The notes under the pieces are model-generated. The model was not told where the DNA came from. It did not search any database and saw only the letters and a program-made list of their open reading frames with translations. DNA of 50,920 nucleotides, taken from contig CAKSQL010000018.1 in the NCBI GenBank assembly GCA_934486735.1, positions 1 to 50,920 of the forward strand. Direction: 5' to 3'. Position numbers and translations under genes: made by a program. Shown here piece by piece: positions 33,146-42,869 of this stretch (position 1 is its first letter; every line of letters starts with the position of its first letter). The stretch comes from an uncultured Clostridia bacterium. Its GTDB lineage: Bacteria; Bacillota; Clostridia; UBA1381.

Positions 33146-33613
33146 TTAATTCAGAATAAAAATCATAAGATTCAGATACCCTGCAAAGGTGATCCACAAA
33201 ATATAAGGAATTTGCAGGTATGCCGCTGTCCGGCTTATCCTGAAAAACTTTAATATCATTGCAAGAACCAGCACCCACAGGAAAAGAAGCCAAATAAAAG
33301 CAAACAAATGCGCCTGCATATTAAAGAAGATAATGCTCCAGAAAAAGTTCACACACAATTGCAGCACGTATAATTTCAGCGCACTGTTCCTTTCACCGCT
33401 TTCGCCGTTGAGCCACACAAGCGCACTGCCTATGCCCATCAGCACAAACAAAATCGACCAAACAATTGGAAAAACGGGCGCAGGCGGCGCAAGCGGCGGC
33501 TGATTAAGAGCTTTGTACACATCCATATTCCCGTTTGTAAAAATCGCCGACAAGCCCCCGACCGCCAATGCAGCTGCAATCGAGATTACATACGGCTTTA
33601 TTTTTTTCCACAT
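33146..33613 (-). CDS. tspO: TspO/MBR family membrane protein
   Basis: The 155-residue protein has five membrane helices and the family motifs KALNQPPLAPPAPVFPIVWSI (read in part) and the WSIIFF/LWITFAGYLN segments. TspO proteins bind porphyrins and other hydrophobic ligands; the role in anaerobes is unclear. AAAAGGGG lies upstream of the ATG. It stands alone. Confidence 0.92.
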   Translation of the reverse strand: MWKKIKPYVISIAAALAVGGLSAIFTNGNMDVYKALNQPPLAPPAPVFPIVWSILFVLMGIGSALVWLNGESGERNSALKLYVLQLCVNFFWSIIFFNMQAHLFAFIWLLFLWVLVLAMILKFFRISRTAAYLQIPYILWITFAGYLNLMIFILN

Positions 33614-33676
33614 AAAAAAGTCCCCTTTTCTTACATGATAATATTTTTATTATATGCCTTAAAAGGGAACCTTTAT

Positions 33677-34801
33677 TCATTTTTTGAAATTATTTACAAA
33701 ATATGCGACCGCATTTGCGGCAGTCAGCCTATTTCCGAGTACATTTGCAACCAGTTTATTGTTCAATCCGTCGGCATGACTTTTCAGAATCATATCTGCC
33801 AATCGAACAATCACCGCTCTGTCATTTCCAAGCCGCATGACCGCGTCGATTGTGCTTTCCGCGCCCTGCCGGTCCTCGCTCAGCCGCTCATATTTCCGCA
33901 CCACGCCGTCTATCAGCGATTCCACGCGATAGACCGCAATTTCCTCTATGCCAAACGCTCGCGCCGCAATTTCCAAACCCGACAAAAGCTCATCGGAATA
34001 TCTTGCCCTTGCCCTGAAATAATCATTCGTATTGAAATAATAATCATTTCCCACAAGGCGTCCGAACGCCTTATAGGTGTCATAATATGACTGCTTCATC
34101 GATTTTCCGATTGCCTGCCTGTCAAATTCAAAAATCCCGAGCATCGGCTTTTTGCAATGTATTTTCACAACATTTGTGTCATAGCAGCGAAAGCTGTCGA
34201 ACATGCCAACGCCGCCGACATCCACCGCTATAACATTTTTATACCCGCGCTTAAAAAGCATATCGAGCGGCAGATTATTCATTATTCCACCATCGGCATA
34301 TGCCTTATCATCAATGTATCTTTTCCGAAATCCCGGGAAACACGAACTTGCCATTATCATGTCGATAAGCTTGCCCTTTGGTATATCCTCAATGAATACC
34401 TCCAATGATTCCATATCTCTCACCGATGTAGTGTTCAAGCCGTATTCTATGTCCGAGTTTCTTAATTTTTCCTCGTCAATAACACCCCTCAAGGTTTCCT
34501 CAAAGGGCATTGTTCCCAAGCCGTTTTTTCTTATTACTTCCCTCGCAAGCGGAATAATATTTTTGCGTTCGAGCAGATTTTGCGAATTGGCAAAGCTGTC
34601 ACCCAAATCAAGTACGTCCGCGGCAGATATGCTCTGCCAAAGCCTAACCGCCGTTTCAAATTGCCCCTGTGCAAACAGCGCTCCGTTTACCGACCCTATC
34701 GATGTGCCGACAACCGCGCCTATCTCCACGCCCAGCTCACCGAGCGCTTTCCACGCGCCGAGATGATACGCGCCGCGCGTACCTCCGCCTGCCAATGCCA
34801 A
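33677..34801 (-). CDS. Patatin-like phospholipase; start codon unclear
   Basis: The protein of about 374 residues has the patatin lipid acyl hydrolase motifs: oxyanion-hole GGGTRG near the N-terminus, the nucleophile elbow GTSIG and the Asp of YADGGIMNN. The only usable in-frame start in this frame is TTG at 34801, which has no ribosome site and cuts the first strand. In-frame codons upstream read IDKWG, and a GAAAGGAG site lies 10 bases before an ATA codon at 34814-34816. This suggests the true start is a non-standard AUA or a mutated ATG. C-terminal residues 230-374 carry no recognised domain. Confidence 0.82.
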   Translation of the reverse strand: MALAGGGTRGAYHLGAWKALGELGVEIGAVVGTSIGSVNGALFAQGQFETAVRLWQSISAADVLDLGDSFANSQNLLERKNIIPLAREVIRKNGLGTMPFEETLRGVIDEEKLRNSDIEYGLNTTSVRDMESLEVFIEDIPKGKLIDMIMASSCFPGFRKRYIDDKAYADGGIMNNLPLDMLFKRGYKNVIAVDVGGVGMFDSFRCYDTNVVKIHCKKPMLGIFEFDRQAIGKSMKQSYYDTYKAFGRLVGNDYYFNTNDYFRARARYSDELLSGLEIAARAFGIEEIAVYRVESLIDGVVRKYERLSEDRQGAESTIDAVMRLGNDRAVIVRLADMILKSHADGLNNKLVANVLGNRLTAANAVAYFVNNFKK

Positions 34802-34876
34802 TCCCCACTTATCTATGAAAGAACAACTCCTTTCAAAAAATGCAGCAAATTGTATAACCTGCGGTTAATAAGTAAT

Positions 34877-35278
34877 TTATTTAGGATTTACAATATCTCT
34901 CCAGTCCAAATCGCCGCGGTCAAGACCATGAATAAGAACCTCTGCCGTAGCAAGATTCGTTGCCATCGGAATATTGTGCATATCACAAAGTCTGAGCAAG
35001 TTGGAAACATCCGGCTCATATGCCTCGGCTGTCAGAGGATCCCTGAAAAACAGTACAAGGTCAATCTCATTATAAGCCACTCTCGCACCGATTTGCTGGT
35101 CTCCGCCCTGAGGGCCGGGTAAAAATCTGTAAACACTCATACCGGTATTGTCGATTATAACTTTACCAGTTGTATCTGTAGCATAAAGCGAATGTTTGCT
35201 TAAAATTCCCTTATACGCAATACAGAACTGAGCCATAAGTTCTTTCTTTTTATCATGTGCAATCAATGCTATATTCAA
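34877..35278 (-). CDS. mgsA: Methylglyoxal synthase
   Basis: The 133-residue protein has the family motifs GPQGGDQQIGA and FFRDPL and the N-terminal ALIAHDKKK. It converts dihydroxyacetone phosphate to methylglyoxal, a bypass used when phosphate is low. A strong GGAGGGG site precedes the ATG and it has its own promoter. Confidence 0.95.
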   Translation of the reverse strand: MNIALIAHDKKKELMAQFCIAYKGILSKHSLYATDTTGKVIIDNTGMSVYRFLPGPQGGDQQIGARVAYNEIDLVLFFRDPLTAEAYEPDVSNLLRLCDMHNIPMATNLATAEVLIHGLDRGDLDWRDIVNPK

Positions 35279-35357
35279 AAAATCCCCTCCTAAAGTTTGC
35301 TTTCATTATCATTATTAAATAATTGTAAAATTTGCGTTTTACAACTACCCATTATCT

Positions 35358-35386
35358 ATTATAACAAAAAAGTACAGACTTGTAAA
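35358..35386 (-). promoter_or_regulatory. Promoter of mgsA
   Basis: TTTACA (35381-35386) and TATAAT (35358-35363) on the minus strand are separated by 17 bases. The leader has a perfect TTGTAAAA/TTTTACAA hairpin (35323-35344). Confidence 0.65.
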
Positions 35387-35401
35387 CAATTTTTTTAAAA
35401 T

Positions 35402-37453
35402 TTATGGCAATAATTCGCTAAAATTATCAATTATCGCCGTATTTTCGTTTAATCTGAAGTATTCATCAAAGATATCTCTGGCAACATATGCCGCATTTGC
35501 GCCCTTCTCGCCCTTTTCAATCACCACCGCAACCGCGATTTCCGGATTGTCGTACGGAGCAAACGCAACGAACAGCGCGTTATCAGATTTGTTCTTGCCA
35601 ACCTGCGCGGTACCGGTTTTACCTCCGACCGCTATCGGATAGTCTTTGAAGATTGCACTTGCAGAACCCTCATCCACAACGCCGAGCATGCCTTTCTTCA
35701 CCGCTTCAAGCGTTTTCGGATTAACATCAACGGTGTTCAGTGCATTCGGCTGCGTCTCGGTAACTATGCTCCCGTCCACCGACGAGCGCACACTTTTTAT
35801 AATATGTGTCTGATATCTCGTTCCTCCGTTTGCTATTGTCGCAATATAATCGGCAAGCTGTATCGGAGTAAAGAACGAATACGACTGACCTATCGCAGTT
35901 TGAATTACATCACCGGCATACCATTTTTTGTCTTCGTCGCTGACTGCAAGCTTTGCCTTGTAGTCCGGGCTTGACATCGCGCCCTTTGCCTCCTCGGGAA
36001 GTTCGATCCCGGTAAGCTCTCCGAGTCCGTACTTTTGAGCGTACTCATCCATTTTCTCTATTCCGCATCTTCTTCCGGCTTCGTAGAAATAACAGTTGCA
36101 CGAATTTTCTATCGCCTGTGTAATATTCTGATTGCCGTGCGTCTGATGTCTCGACGACCATATCCAGCATTTCGGCTTATAGTCCTTGTAATAATCATAT
36201 ATTCCCTTGCACTCTATCTTTTCGTCAATGCCGACCGCGCCGCTTTCAAGGCAGGCAACGGCAATCATCGGCTTTAGGGTCGAACCGGGGGTATATGTTC
36301 CGCTTATCGCTCTGTTCCATATCGGTTTTGCCTCGTCCGATGCAAGTGCCTGATAATCTTTATTAAAGCTCGCCGGGTTATAGGTCGGATAATTCGCGCA
36401 GACCAAAACGTCACCGTTTTTTATATCAAGCACGACAGCCGCTCCGGCGTTTGCATCCGCGCCGCTTGCTGCAATCTCGTTTATTCTCTTTTTCAAAGAC
36501 TCCTCCGCCGCTTTCTGAAGGTCTATATCCAGCGTGAGAGTCACATAATTTCCTGGCACTGCCGGAATATCCTCCAGCGTCACCTCTGCGTCGGCGCTTA
36601 AATCTTTCATGACATTTTTTCTGCCGTCCGTACCCTTTAAATATTCCTCCTCAAGCTTTTCTACGCCTCGTTTGCCGACCATATCATTAAGTCCGTAGCC
36701 TTTGTCTTTCAGCGCGTCATACTCTTCGCGGTTCATCTTGCCGATTCCTCCGAGAATATGTGCCGCCAAATCCCCCTGCTCGTAATTTCTGAAATACTCG
36801 GTGCTTATATATACCCCCGGGAATTCATCCCGGCGCTCCTTTATCATTGTTACAGCGTCAATGTTCAAATCCTCCGTAACGGTATACGGTACAGTCGCAG
36901 AGAACCCGTTCACATCAGCATCGTACCTCAGACCGATAATCCTCCGCGCCTCCTCGTCTGTGTATTCCTCTCCTATATTATACACATTTTTCCGATAGTA
37001 TTCCACAACGTCAGCTGCCGACATTTCCGGAGTGATTTTTTTTCTTTTCGCAAACCATGCATTCTTTTCGTCCTCCGAAGAACCGTCGTTATTCTCATCC
37101 TTGAACGAATACTCGTACGGTGCAAAGGTTATCGGGAGCGAATCCCCGTATTCGTAGCCGCACTCACAAAGCACTGTCAAAAGGCTGTTAATCATTCGAT
37201 TAAATTCCGCCGATTTTGCGCCGGTTTTCTGCATTTTTAAAGAATATCCCACTCGATTGGTTATGAGCGGTCTGCCGTATCTGTCCAGGATTTCGCCGCG
37301 CGGCGCTTTATCCGTCGTCGTTGTGCTGACCTTCTGCACAGACATTTTTTTATATCCCTCGCCATGAATTATCTGCAATGAAAACATCTGCCACACAATG
37401 GCGCAAAGCATGGCGGCAACTATTATTTTTATTATTAGTACTCGTCTTTCCAA
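35402..37453 (-). CDS. mrdA: Penicillin-binding protein 2 (elongasome transpeptidase)
   Basis: The protein of 683 residues has one N-terminal membrane helix, a dimerisation/pedestal domain and a class B transpeptidase domain with STLK (SxxK, in PGSTLKPM), SCN and KTGTAQ motifs. It is the last gene of the mreB-mreC-mreD-mrdA group, typical for PBP2 of the rod-shape machinery. The ATG at 37462 directly abuts AAGGAG, so the TTG at 37453 with 9-base spacing is the likelier start, 5 bases after mreD. Confidence 0.94.
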   Translation of the reverse strand: MERRVLIIKIIVAAMLCAIVWQMFSLQIIHGEGYKKMSVQKVSTTTTDKAPRGEILDRYGRPLITNRVGYSLKMQKTGAKSAEFNRMINSLLTVLCECGYEYGDSLPITFAPYEYSFKDENNDGSSEDEKNAWFAKRKKITPEMSAADVVEYYRKNVYNIGEEYTDEEARRIIGLRYDADVNGFSATVPYTVTEDLNIDAVTMIKERRDEFPGVYISTEYFRNYEQGDLAAHILGGIGKMNREEYDALKDKGYGLNDMVGKRGVEKLEEEYLKGTDGRKNVMKDLSADAEVTLEDIPAVPGNYVTLTLDIDLQKAAEESLKKRINEIAASGADANAGAAVVLDIKNGDVLVCANYPTYNPASFNKDYQALASDEAKPIWNRAISGTYTPGSTLKPMIAVACLESGAVGIDEKIECKGIYDYYKDYKPKCWIWSSRHQTHGNQNITQAIENSCNCYFYEAGRRCGIEKMDEYAQKYGLGELTGIELPEEAKGAMSSPDYKAKLAVSDEDKKWYAGDVIQTAIGQSYSFFTPIQLADYIATIANGGTRYQTHIIKSVRSSVDGSIVTETQPNALNTVDVNPKTLEAVKKGMLGVVDEGSASAIFKDYPIAVGGKTGTAQVGKNKSDNALFVAFAPYDNPEIAVAVVIEKGEKGANAAYVARDIFDEYFRLNENTAIIDNFSELLP

Positions 37454-37458
37454 CGCCG

Positions 37459-37953
37459 TCATCTCCTTCGCGTTCCTCTGTTTCTTGCATACGCCGTCTT
37501 TTTAAGCAAAAAATTTATAATCAGCGCCGCTGCCGCGTTATAAATCACAACCGGCAGAATTATCGATTTCAGTGCGGTCGGATAATTCATTACGCCCGAG
37601 CTGTTGAGCAGGTAAAATATACTGTTCTCCACAAAGGTGAACACCGCCGCAAACGGTATCACCATAAAAAACATATCTTTATATATAAGCTCGCTCAGCC
37701 ACACGACCGCAAAAACGGTACATGTGTAAATCAAAAGATAAAATCCCACCGTTCCGCAAAACGCATCCGCCACAAGTCCGCTCACTATCCCGACAGTGAT
37801 ATATCTCTGCGGCTTTTTCTCGGTAAGTGCAGTGCATATCACAAAGATGTACAAAAGCTCGGGACTCACTCCGTCTATTCTTATATATTTGGAAAATACA
37901 GTCTGAAAAAGCCACAAAATCAAAATCCATACAGCTAGCTTTAAATTTTTCAT
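37459..37953 (-). CDS. mreD: Rod shape-determining protein MreD
   Basis: The 164-residue protein has five to six membrane helices, few conserved motifs and the expected place between mreC and PBP2. GGAGGG precedes the ATG, and the start overlaps the mreC stop by 4 bases. Confidence 0.88.
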   Translation of the reverse strand: MKNLKLAVWILILWLFQTVFSKYIRIDGVSPELLYIFVICTALTEKKPQRYITVGIVSGLVADAFCGTVGFYLLIYTCTVFAVVWLSELIYKDMFFMVIPFAAVFTFVENSIFYLLNSSGVMNYPTALKSIILPVVIYNAAAALIINFLLKKTAYARNRGTRRR

Positions 37954-39014
37954 TCCGAAGTTCCCTCCGTAACATCTTCAGAATCATCAGGTATCGGTGA
38001 CGGCGAAGCTGATGCCGACGGTGACGGCGTGGATTCCGACCGTTTTGTATCGTCCTGCCCGGGTTCGGTTGTATCGATATCCTCTTCATCCGGTGTCGGC
38101 TCGTCTTTCTTAAGACTCGAACTGTCCAGTCCGGTATCCTTTTCTTCTTTTCCGGTGCCATATTCAATCATGACTTGATTTTTGTCATATACCGCCGGCT
38201 CCCAATAAGTAACAACCACAACTTCATAAAGCGAATCAAGCTCAACAGCCGGCTTTACAACCGCCTTTACCAGCTCGCCGGTGTTGTCAAGCTCTACCTC
38301 CTCAACAGTTCCGACTGAAAGCCCCGGCGGATATATTCCGCCCAGTCCCGAGCTTTCCAAAAGGTCGCCGTTGATAATTGTTGCGTCCTTTGAAATGTAA
38401 TCGATTTTCAGTCTGTGCTTTTTCAAAAGCTCAGCGTCGCCCTCGGCAATGCCTGCATCGCCGGTTCTCGTCAGCTTCACTCCGACAGCGTTTCCCGAGT
38501 CGAGAATCGTCGACACTCTCGCCCAGTTTATTCCCACCTCGGTCACTTTTCCGACCAAACCGCTTTCGGTAATAACAACATCCGACACCTTTATGCCCTG
38601 TCTGCTGCCCTTGTTTATCATGAGCGTCTGAAACCAGTTCCCCGGCTCGCAGCTCACAACCTTAGCCGGCACAGTCTGACAATTCGCCAAATCATCGGTC
38701 AGCTCCAAAAGCTTTTTCAGCCGAGTATTCTCTCTTTTATACTCCTCGCTGTTGCGGCTCTCCTTTTTCAAGGTTTCGAGTTCGCTTTTGAGCCGCTCGT
38801 TTTCTTCATGCAGACCCTTTATTTCCGATACATATGTCACAAAATTCCGAACCGGTTCGCACACATGTGCCGCCGCCGTCTGAACAGGAGAGAAAACCGT
38901 ATTGAGCGCGTTCGCCACCGGTGTTTTTCCGCTCCTTGCCAATGCAGTCAAAATTATTATAACAGCCCCAACGATACTTATTACTATCAATGCTCTCTTT
39001 TTGAATTTTGACAC
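37950..39014 (-). CDS. mreC: Rod shape-determining protein MreC
   Basis: The 354-residue protein has an N-terminal membrane helix (8-28), a coiled coil (about 65-100) and the MreC beta domain (about 110-270). A tail of about 80 residues is rich in Ser, Pro, Asp and Glu and is unusual for the core family; a similar low-complexity tail is seen on the class A PBP of this window. The start is GTG. Confidence 0.92.
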   Translation of the reverse strand: MSKFKKRALIVISIVGAVIIILTALARSGKTPVANALNTVFSPVQTAAAHVCEPVRNFVTYVSEIKGLHEENERLKSELETLKKESRNSEEYKRENTRLKKLLELTDDLANCQTVPAKVVSCEPGNWFQTLMINKGSRQGIKVSDVVITESGLVGKVTEVGINWARVSTILDSGNAVGVKLTRTGDAGIAEGDAELLKKHRLKIDYISKDATIINGDLLESSGLGGIYPPGLSVGTVEEVELDNTGELVKAVVKPAVELDSLYEVVVVTYWEPAVYDKNQVMIEYGTGKEEKDTGLDSSSLKKDEPTPDEEDIDTTEPGQDDTKRSESTPSPSASASPSPIPDDSEDVTEGTSE

Positions 39015-39044
39015 CTCTAAATCACTTCCTGCTTTTATCTTTTG

Positions 39045-40079
39045 TTATAGTTTTAAAAATCCCGACCGCTTAATAATTTTTTCGTCACTTCCCGCCGCGA
39101 CCGTTCCGAGTGCGACGCAGTCGAGCGGATTATCCGCAAGCTTAACCGGCAAGCCGCATATCACATTTACCAATTTGTCTATGTTTCTTATAAGAGCGCC
39201 TCCGCCCGTTAATACAATACCGTTTTCGATTATGTCCCCGGCAAGTTCGGGCGGCGTTTCCTCCAGTGTGTCTGTAATCGCACCGATTATCTCTTTAAGC
39301 GGCTCTGTCATCGCCTCTCTTATCTCTTTTGATGTAATGCTGATATTTTTCGGCAATCCCGACACCATGTCCCTGCCTTTTATTTCGTAATCCTGCTCAT
39401 CATCGTATGGCAGAGCCGAACCGATTGCAATTTTAATCTCCTCAGCCGTTCTTTCGCCGACGGTCAGATTATATGCACGCTTTATATATGAAGCAATCGC
39501 CGCGTCTATGGCATTGCCTGCAAGCCGCATCGACCTTGACACAACGATTCCGCTCAGCGACACCACCGCAACCTCGGTCGTTCCGCCGCCGATGTCCACA
39601 ATCATGTGCCCTGCCGGGCGTCCGACATCGAGTCCTGCGCCGATTGCCGCCGCCATAGGTTCCTCCAGAATCAGAACCTCTTTTGCGCCTGCCGCGAGAA
39701 CAGCGTCCTCAACGGCTCTTTTTTCCACATTGGTTATCCCCGACGGCACGCAAACGATAACTCTCGGCTTTACTATGCTTGTTTTTTTCCCTGCCGCTTT
39801 TTTCAGAAGTATCTTTATCATTTCCTGCGTCACGTCGAAATCGGCTATAACGCCGTCTTTCATCGGGCGTATTGCGATTATGTTATCCGGCGTTCTGCCG
39901 AGCATTTCGTTTGCCTGGTTTCCGACCGCCAGCACCTGACCGTCATTTTTATCTATCGCAACAACCGACGGCTCTCTTACCACGATCCCTGCACCGTCCA
40001 CATAAACAAGCGTGTTTGCCGTACCGAGGTCTATGCCAATATTTTTTCCAATCTTCAAAGACGAAAAAAGATGAATCAT
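39045..40079 (-). CDS. mreB: Rod shape-determining protein MreB
   Basis: The 344-residue actin homologue has the phosphate-binding IDLGTANTLVYV and IDIGGGTTEVAV motifs and the C-terminal LTGGGALIRNID. It organises lateral wall synthesis with MreC, MreD and PBP2 encoded downstream. Confidence 0.96.
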   Translation of the reverse strand: MIHLFSSLKIGKNIGIDLGTANTLVYVDGAGIVVREPSVVAIDKNDGQVLAVGNQANEMLGRTPDNIIAIRPMKDGVIADFDVTQEMIKILLKKAAGKKTSIVKPRVIVCVPSGITNVEKRAVEDAVLAAGAKEVLILEEPMAAAIGAGLDVGRPAGHMIVDIGGGTTEVAVVSLSGIVVSRSMRLAGNAIDAAIASYIKRAYNLTVGERTAEEIKIAIGSALPYDDEQDYEIKGRDMVSGLPKNISITSKEIREAMTEPLKEIIGAITDTLEETPPELAGDIIENGIVLTGGGALIRNIDKLVNVICGLPVKLADNPLDCVALGTVAAGSDEKIIKRSGFLKL

Positions 40080-40118
40080 AATTCACTAATCCTCCATCCT
40101 GCCTTTTGGGGCAGTATA

Positions 40119-40715
40119 TTATACAGTTTTTTCAAAATCATTTTCCAGAATCTGCGCCAGTCTCGAAAGCGGCAGTCCCACAACATTGAAATAATCTCCG
40201 TCTATCTGCTTTACCAAAACGGCGCCCTTTCCCTGAATCCCGTAAGCTCCTGCCTTGTCCATCGGCTCACCGCTTTTTATATACCTTCTTATCTTATCCT
40301 CCGAAAGCTCGTTGAACCACACCGAGGTTTTGACTGAATCGGCAACGGAAAAGCCGTCCAAAAGACGCATCACACATATGCCGGTGTACACCTCGTGTTC
40401 TCTTCCCGATAAAGCGGACAGCATCGCAAACGCTTCCTCCTCATCTTTCGGCTTTCCAAGTATCTTCCCATCAGCCGCGACAACAGTATCGGCGGATATC
40501 ACTATCGCCTTTTTTCTGCCCCTCTCTCTCAAAAACTTTGCCGCTGCCGCGCCTTTGAGCATTGCAAGCTCCTGCACATACATTCCGACAGGCAATGTTT
40601 TGTCAGCTCCGCTCTCGTCCGCATCCGACACAACAATGTCGAAATCCATTCCTATTTGTTCAAGCAGCTCGCGGCGTCTGGGCGATGCCGACGCCAAAAC
40701 ATATTCTTTCATCAT
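40119..40715 (-). CDS. maf: Maf family nucleotide pyrophosphatase
   Basis: The 198-residue protein has the Maf motifs LASASPRRRELL near the N-terminus, SADTVV in the middle and GKPKDEEEA. Maf proteins hydrolyse dTTP, UTP or modified nucleotides. The gene sits before mreB, as in many Firmicutes. GAAAGGA precedes tandem ATGs. Confidence 0.95.
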   Translation of the reverse strand: MMKEYVLASASPRRRELLEQIGMDFDIVVSDADESGADKTLPVGMYVQELAMLKGAAAAKFLRERGRKKAIVISADTVVAADGKILGKPKDEEEAFAMLSALSGREHEVYTGICVMRLLDGFSVADSVKTSVWFNELSEDKIRRYIKSGEPMDKAGAYGIQGKGAVLVKQIDGDYFNVVGLPLSRLAQILENDFEKTV

Positions 40716-40779
40716 ATTTTCCTTTCATTTTAACTGCCTGTCACACAGACATAATATATCTTTTGCATAATTTGTAAAA

Positions 40780-42819
40780 TTATTCTACTCCGCGGTAATA
40801 ATGTCCCCTTGTAAATGTATTTTCCTGCGGCTTGTGATTACTTCCGTCCATATAATACGAAAGAATCCGATCACATTCGTTCCTGCTCTCGTCCGTAAAA
40901 TCCAGCTTGTATATTTCGACAGGCAAGCGTTTTAAATCATTAAACTTATCTGCCATATAAAGCGGCTTTGAATTCAAAAGCTCCGAATAGCAGCCGGGGG
41001 CGCATCGAAACGGAAAACTTTCCTTTTGCCTGTCAATCAGTTTCATTTTTGTTCCGCATTTCGAATACATTTTAACAGGGCAATTCTCGGTCACCATAAG
41101 CGGCAATCTGCCATAGACCGCTATCTCCAAAGGCAGATATGAGGATAATTCCGATATTTCATGAATATTAAGCTCCGGCGATATTGCAAGTGTTTTCAGA
41201 TTATCGTAAAATTTTATACTTTCATTATTATATATATTAAGCCTTGCTCCGCCGTAAATATCACAGTCCTTAAAATATTCAAGCTGTCCTATGTTCGATA
41301 CCAAAACACCATCCGCAATATAATATCCATGCCGGTCGCGTTCTCTCCATATCGGAGGCAGAACCGTCACAACCGTTCTTTCAGGTGCAAGCTCTTTTAT
41401 TTTTTTTGCCAACTCCGACGGCGCGTATATAATCGATACGTCATATTTCAAAACTGCCTCTGCCTGCTCCGCACTATATATCTGAACCGAAAATTTCATA
41501 TTGCCCTTTTCTCTTTTCCGGCAAGTTTTTTCCTTTACACTTGCTACACATCTTTTATCAACAGCAGCTCTTGCACTTTCAAGCAAAGCCGCTGCCTTGC
41601 GCCTTGTATTATTTATTTCAGATATCGGCAGTGTGATTCCGTCATCAATTGTCACTTCAATATTTTTTGCATAAAACGGAGTTGTGCCTAATTTTGCAAG
41701 CTGCTCGGTCAGTCTCTCGGCAGTCAGCGGCTTTGTCTCCGCTCTCTGTGCTTTCATTTCGCTTTCCGCCGAAACCGAATTAAAATCACTGTCAAGCATA
41801 TCTATTCTAATCGGCTTATCCGTTTCAAGGCTTGCATATATATCGACTCCCACCCTGCGTTCGTTCGCATCGGGACGGCATCTCTTTTTTACGGCATCAT
41901 CAAATTTATTGTCCCCGACATTCCCCGGTGTTTTTGTACTCATCATTTCTTTGCCGGTTTTGCCGATAAAATATCCCTTGGTAAATCCGCTCCTGTTAAA
42001 TGCATTTTTAAGCGTTGTATAATCCTGCTCCGAAACCACATCTGTAAAGTTTTTATATTTACAGTATATTTCCGTAACTGCAGCCACATATTCGCTTCTT
42101 TTAAGCCTGCCCTCTATTTTAAGCGATGCAACACCTGCCGATTCGAGTCGTGCAAGTTCGTCAATCAGCGACATATCCTTAGGACTTAACAAATATCCGT
42201 CTGTCCTTTTTCCGCCGTACTCCGCCGAATAAAAGAGTCTGCATGGCTGAGCACACATTCCCCGATTTCCGCTTCTTCCACCAATAATGCTGCTCATAAG
42301 GCACTGTCCGGAATAGCACATGCACAGCGCACCATGAGCAAACACTTCGATTTCGGCTTTTGTATTTTTGCATATATGCTCGATTTCCTCAAACGACAAT
42401 TCCCTTGAAAGAACCACGCGCGAAAATCCGATTTTCGAAAGATACTTCACCGCATCCAAAGACGCGGCGGTCATCTGCGTGCTTGCATGCAAAGGCAAAT
42501 CCGGGAAAATCTTTTTTACCTTTGCCGCCATGCCTATATCCTGAATTATAACAGCGTCCGCACCGATTTCGTTAAGCTCTCCGATGTAGTCGATAAACTC
42601 CGTCGTCTCTTTTTCCTTAATAAGTATATTCGCCGCAACATGGACGGCCGTACCGCGTATATGGCAATATTCAATCATTCGTTTCATGTCATCGGAAGAA
42701 AAGTTTTTTGCCGAATGTCGTGCGGAAAAATTTCTGCCGCCTATATAGACTGCATCCGCACCGCTCTGAACTGCGGCAATCAGCGATTCCTCCGACCCTG
42801 CCGGGGCAAGTATTTCCAT
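40780..42819 (-). CDS. Peptidase U32 family protein
   Basis: The 679-residue protein starts with the U32 signature EILAPAGSEESLIAAV, followed by VFAHGALCMCYSGQC and a Cys-rich RGMCAQPCR segment that binds iron-sulfur in studied members. A long C-terminal part with Cys residues resembles the RlhA/DUF3656 extended type. Relatives work in tRNA or 23S rRNA hydroxylation (TrhP, RlhA) rather than as proteases, so an RNA-modifying role is likely. It lies between zapA and maf with AAAGGAG upstream. Confidence 0.9.
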   Translation of the reverse strand: MEILAPAGSEESLIAAVQSGADAVYIGGRNFSARHSAKNFSSDDMKRMIEYCHIRGTAVHVAANILIKEKETTEFIDYIGELNEIGADAVIIQDIGMAAKVKKIFPDLPLHASTQMTAASLDAVKYLSKIGFSRVVLSRELSFEEIEHICKNTKAEIEVFAHGALCMCYSGQCLMSSIIGGRSGNRGMCAQPCRLFYSAEYGGKRTDGYLLSPKDMSLIDELARLESAGVASLKIEGRLKRSEYVAAVTEIYCKYKNFTDVVSEQDYTTLKNAFNRSGFTKGYFIGKTGKEMMSTKTPGNVGDNKFDDAVKKRCRPDANERRVGVDIYASLETDKPIRIDMLDSDFNSVSAESEMKAQRAETKPLTAERLTEQLAKLGTTPFYAKNIEVTIDDGITLPISEINNTRRKAAALLESARAAVDKRCVASVKEKTCRKREKGNMKFSVQIYSAEQAEAVLKYDVSIIYAPSELAKKIKELAPERTVVTVLPPIWRERDRHGYYIADGVLVSNIGQLEYFKDCDIYGGARLNIYNNESIKFYDNLKTLAISPELNIHEISELSSYLPLEIAVYGRLPLMVTENCPVKMYSKCGTKMKLIDRQKESFPFRCAPGCYSELLNSKPLYMADKFNDLKRLPVEIYKLDFTDESRNECDRILSYYMDGSNHKPQENTFTRGHYYRGVE

Positions 42820-42845
42820 TGCTGCGACTCCTTTCTTTCATTCAT

Positions 42846-42866
42846 TGTAAAGCGAATAGCTTTACA
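42846..42866. promoter_or_regulatory. Hairpin between zapA and the U32 gene
   Basis: TGTAAAGC (42846-42853) pairs perfectly with GCTTTACA (42859-42866) around a 5-base loop. There is no T run on the minus strand, so it is more likely an attenuator or processing site. Its arms share the TGTAAAG core with two further hairpins at 43349-43373 and 43488-43526. Confidence 0.5.
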
Positions 42867-42869
42867 TGT

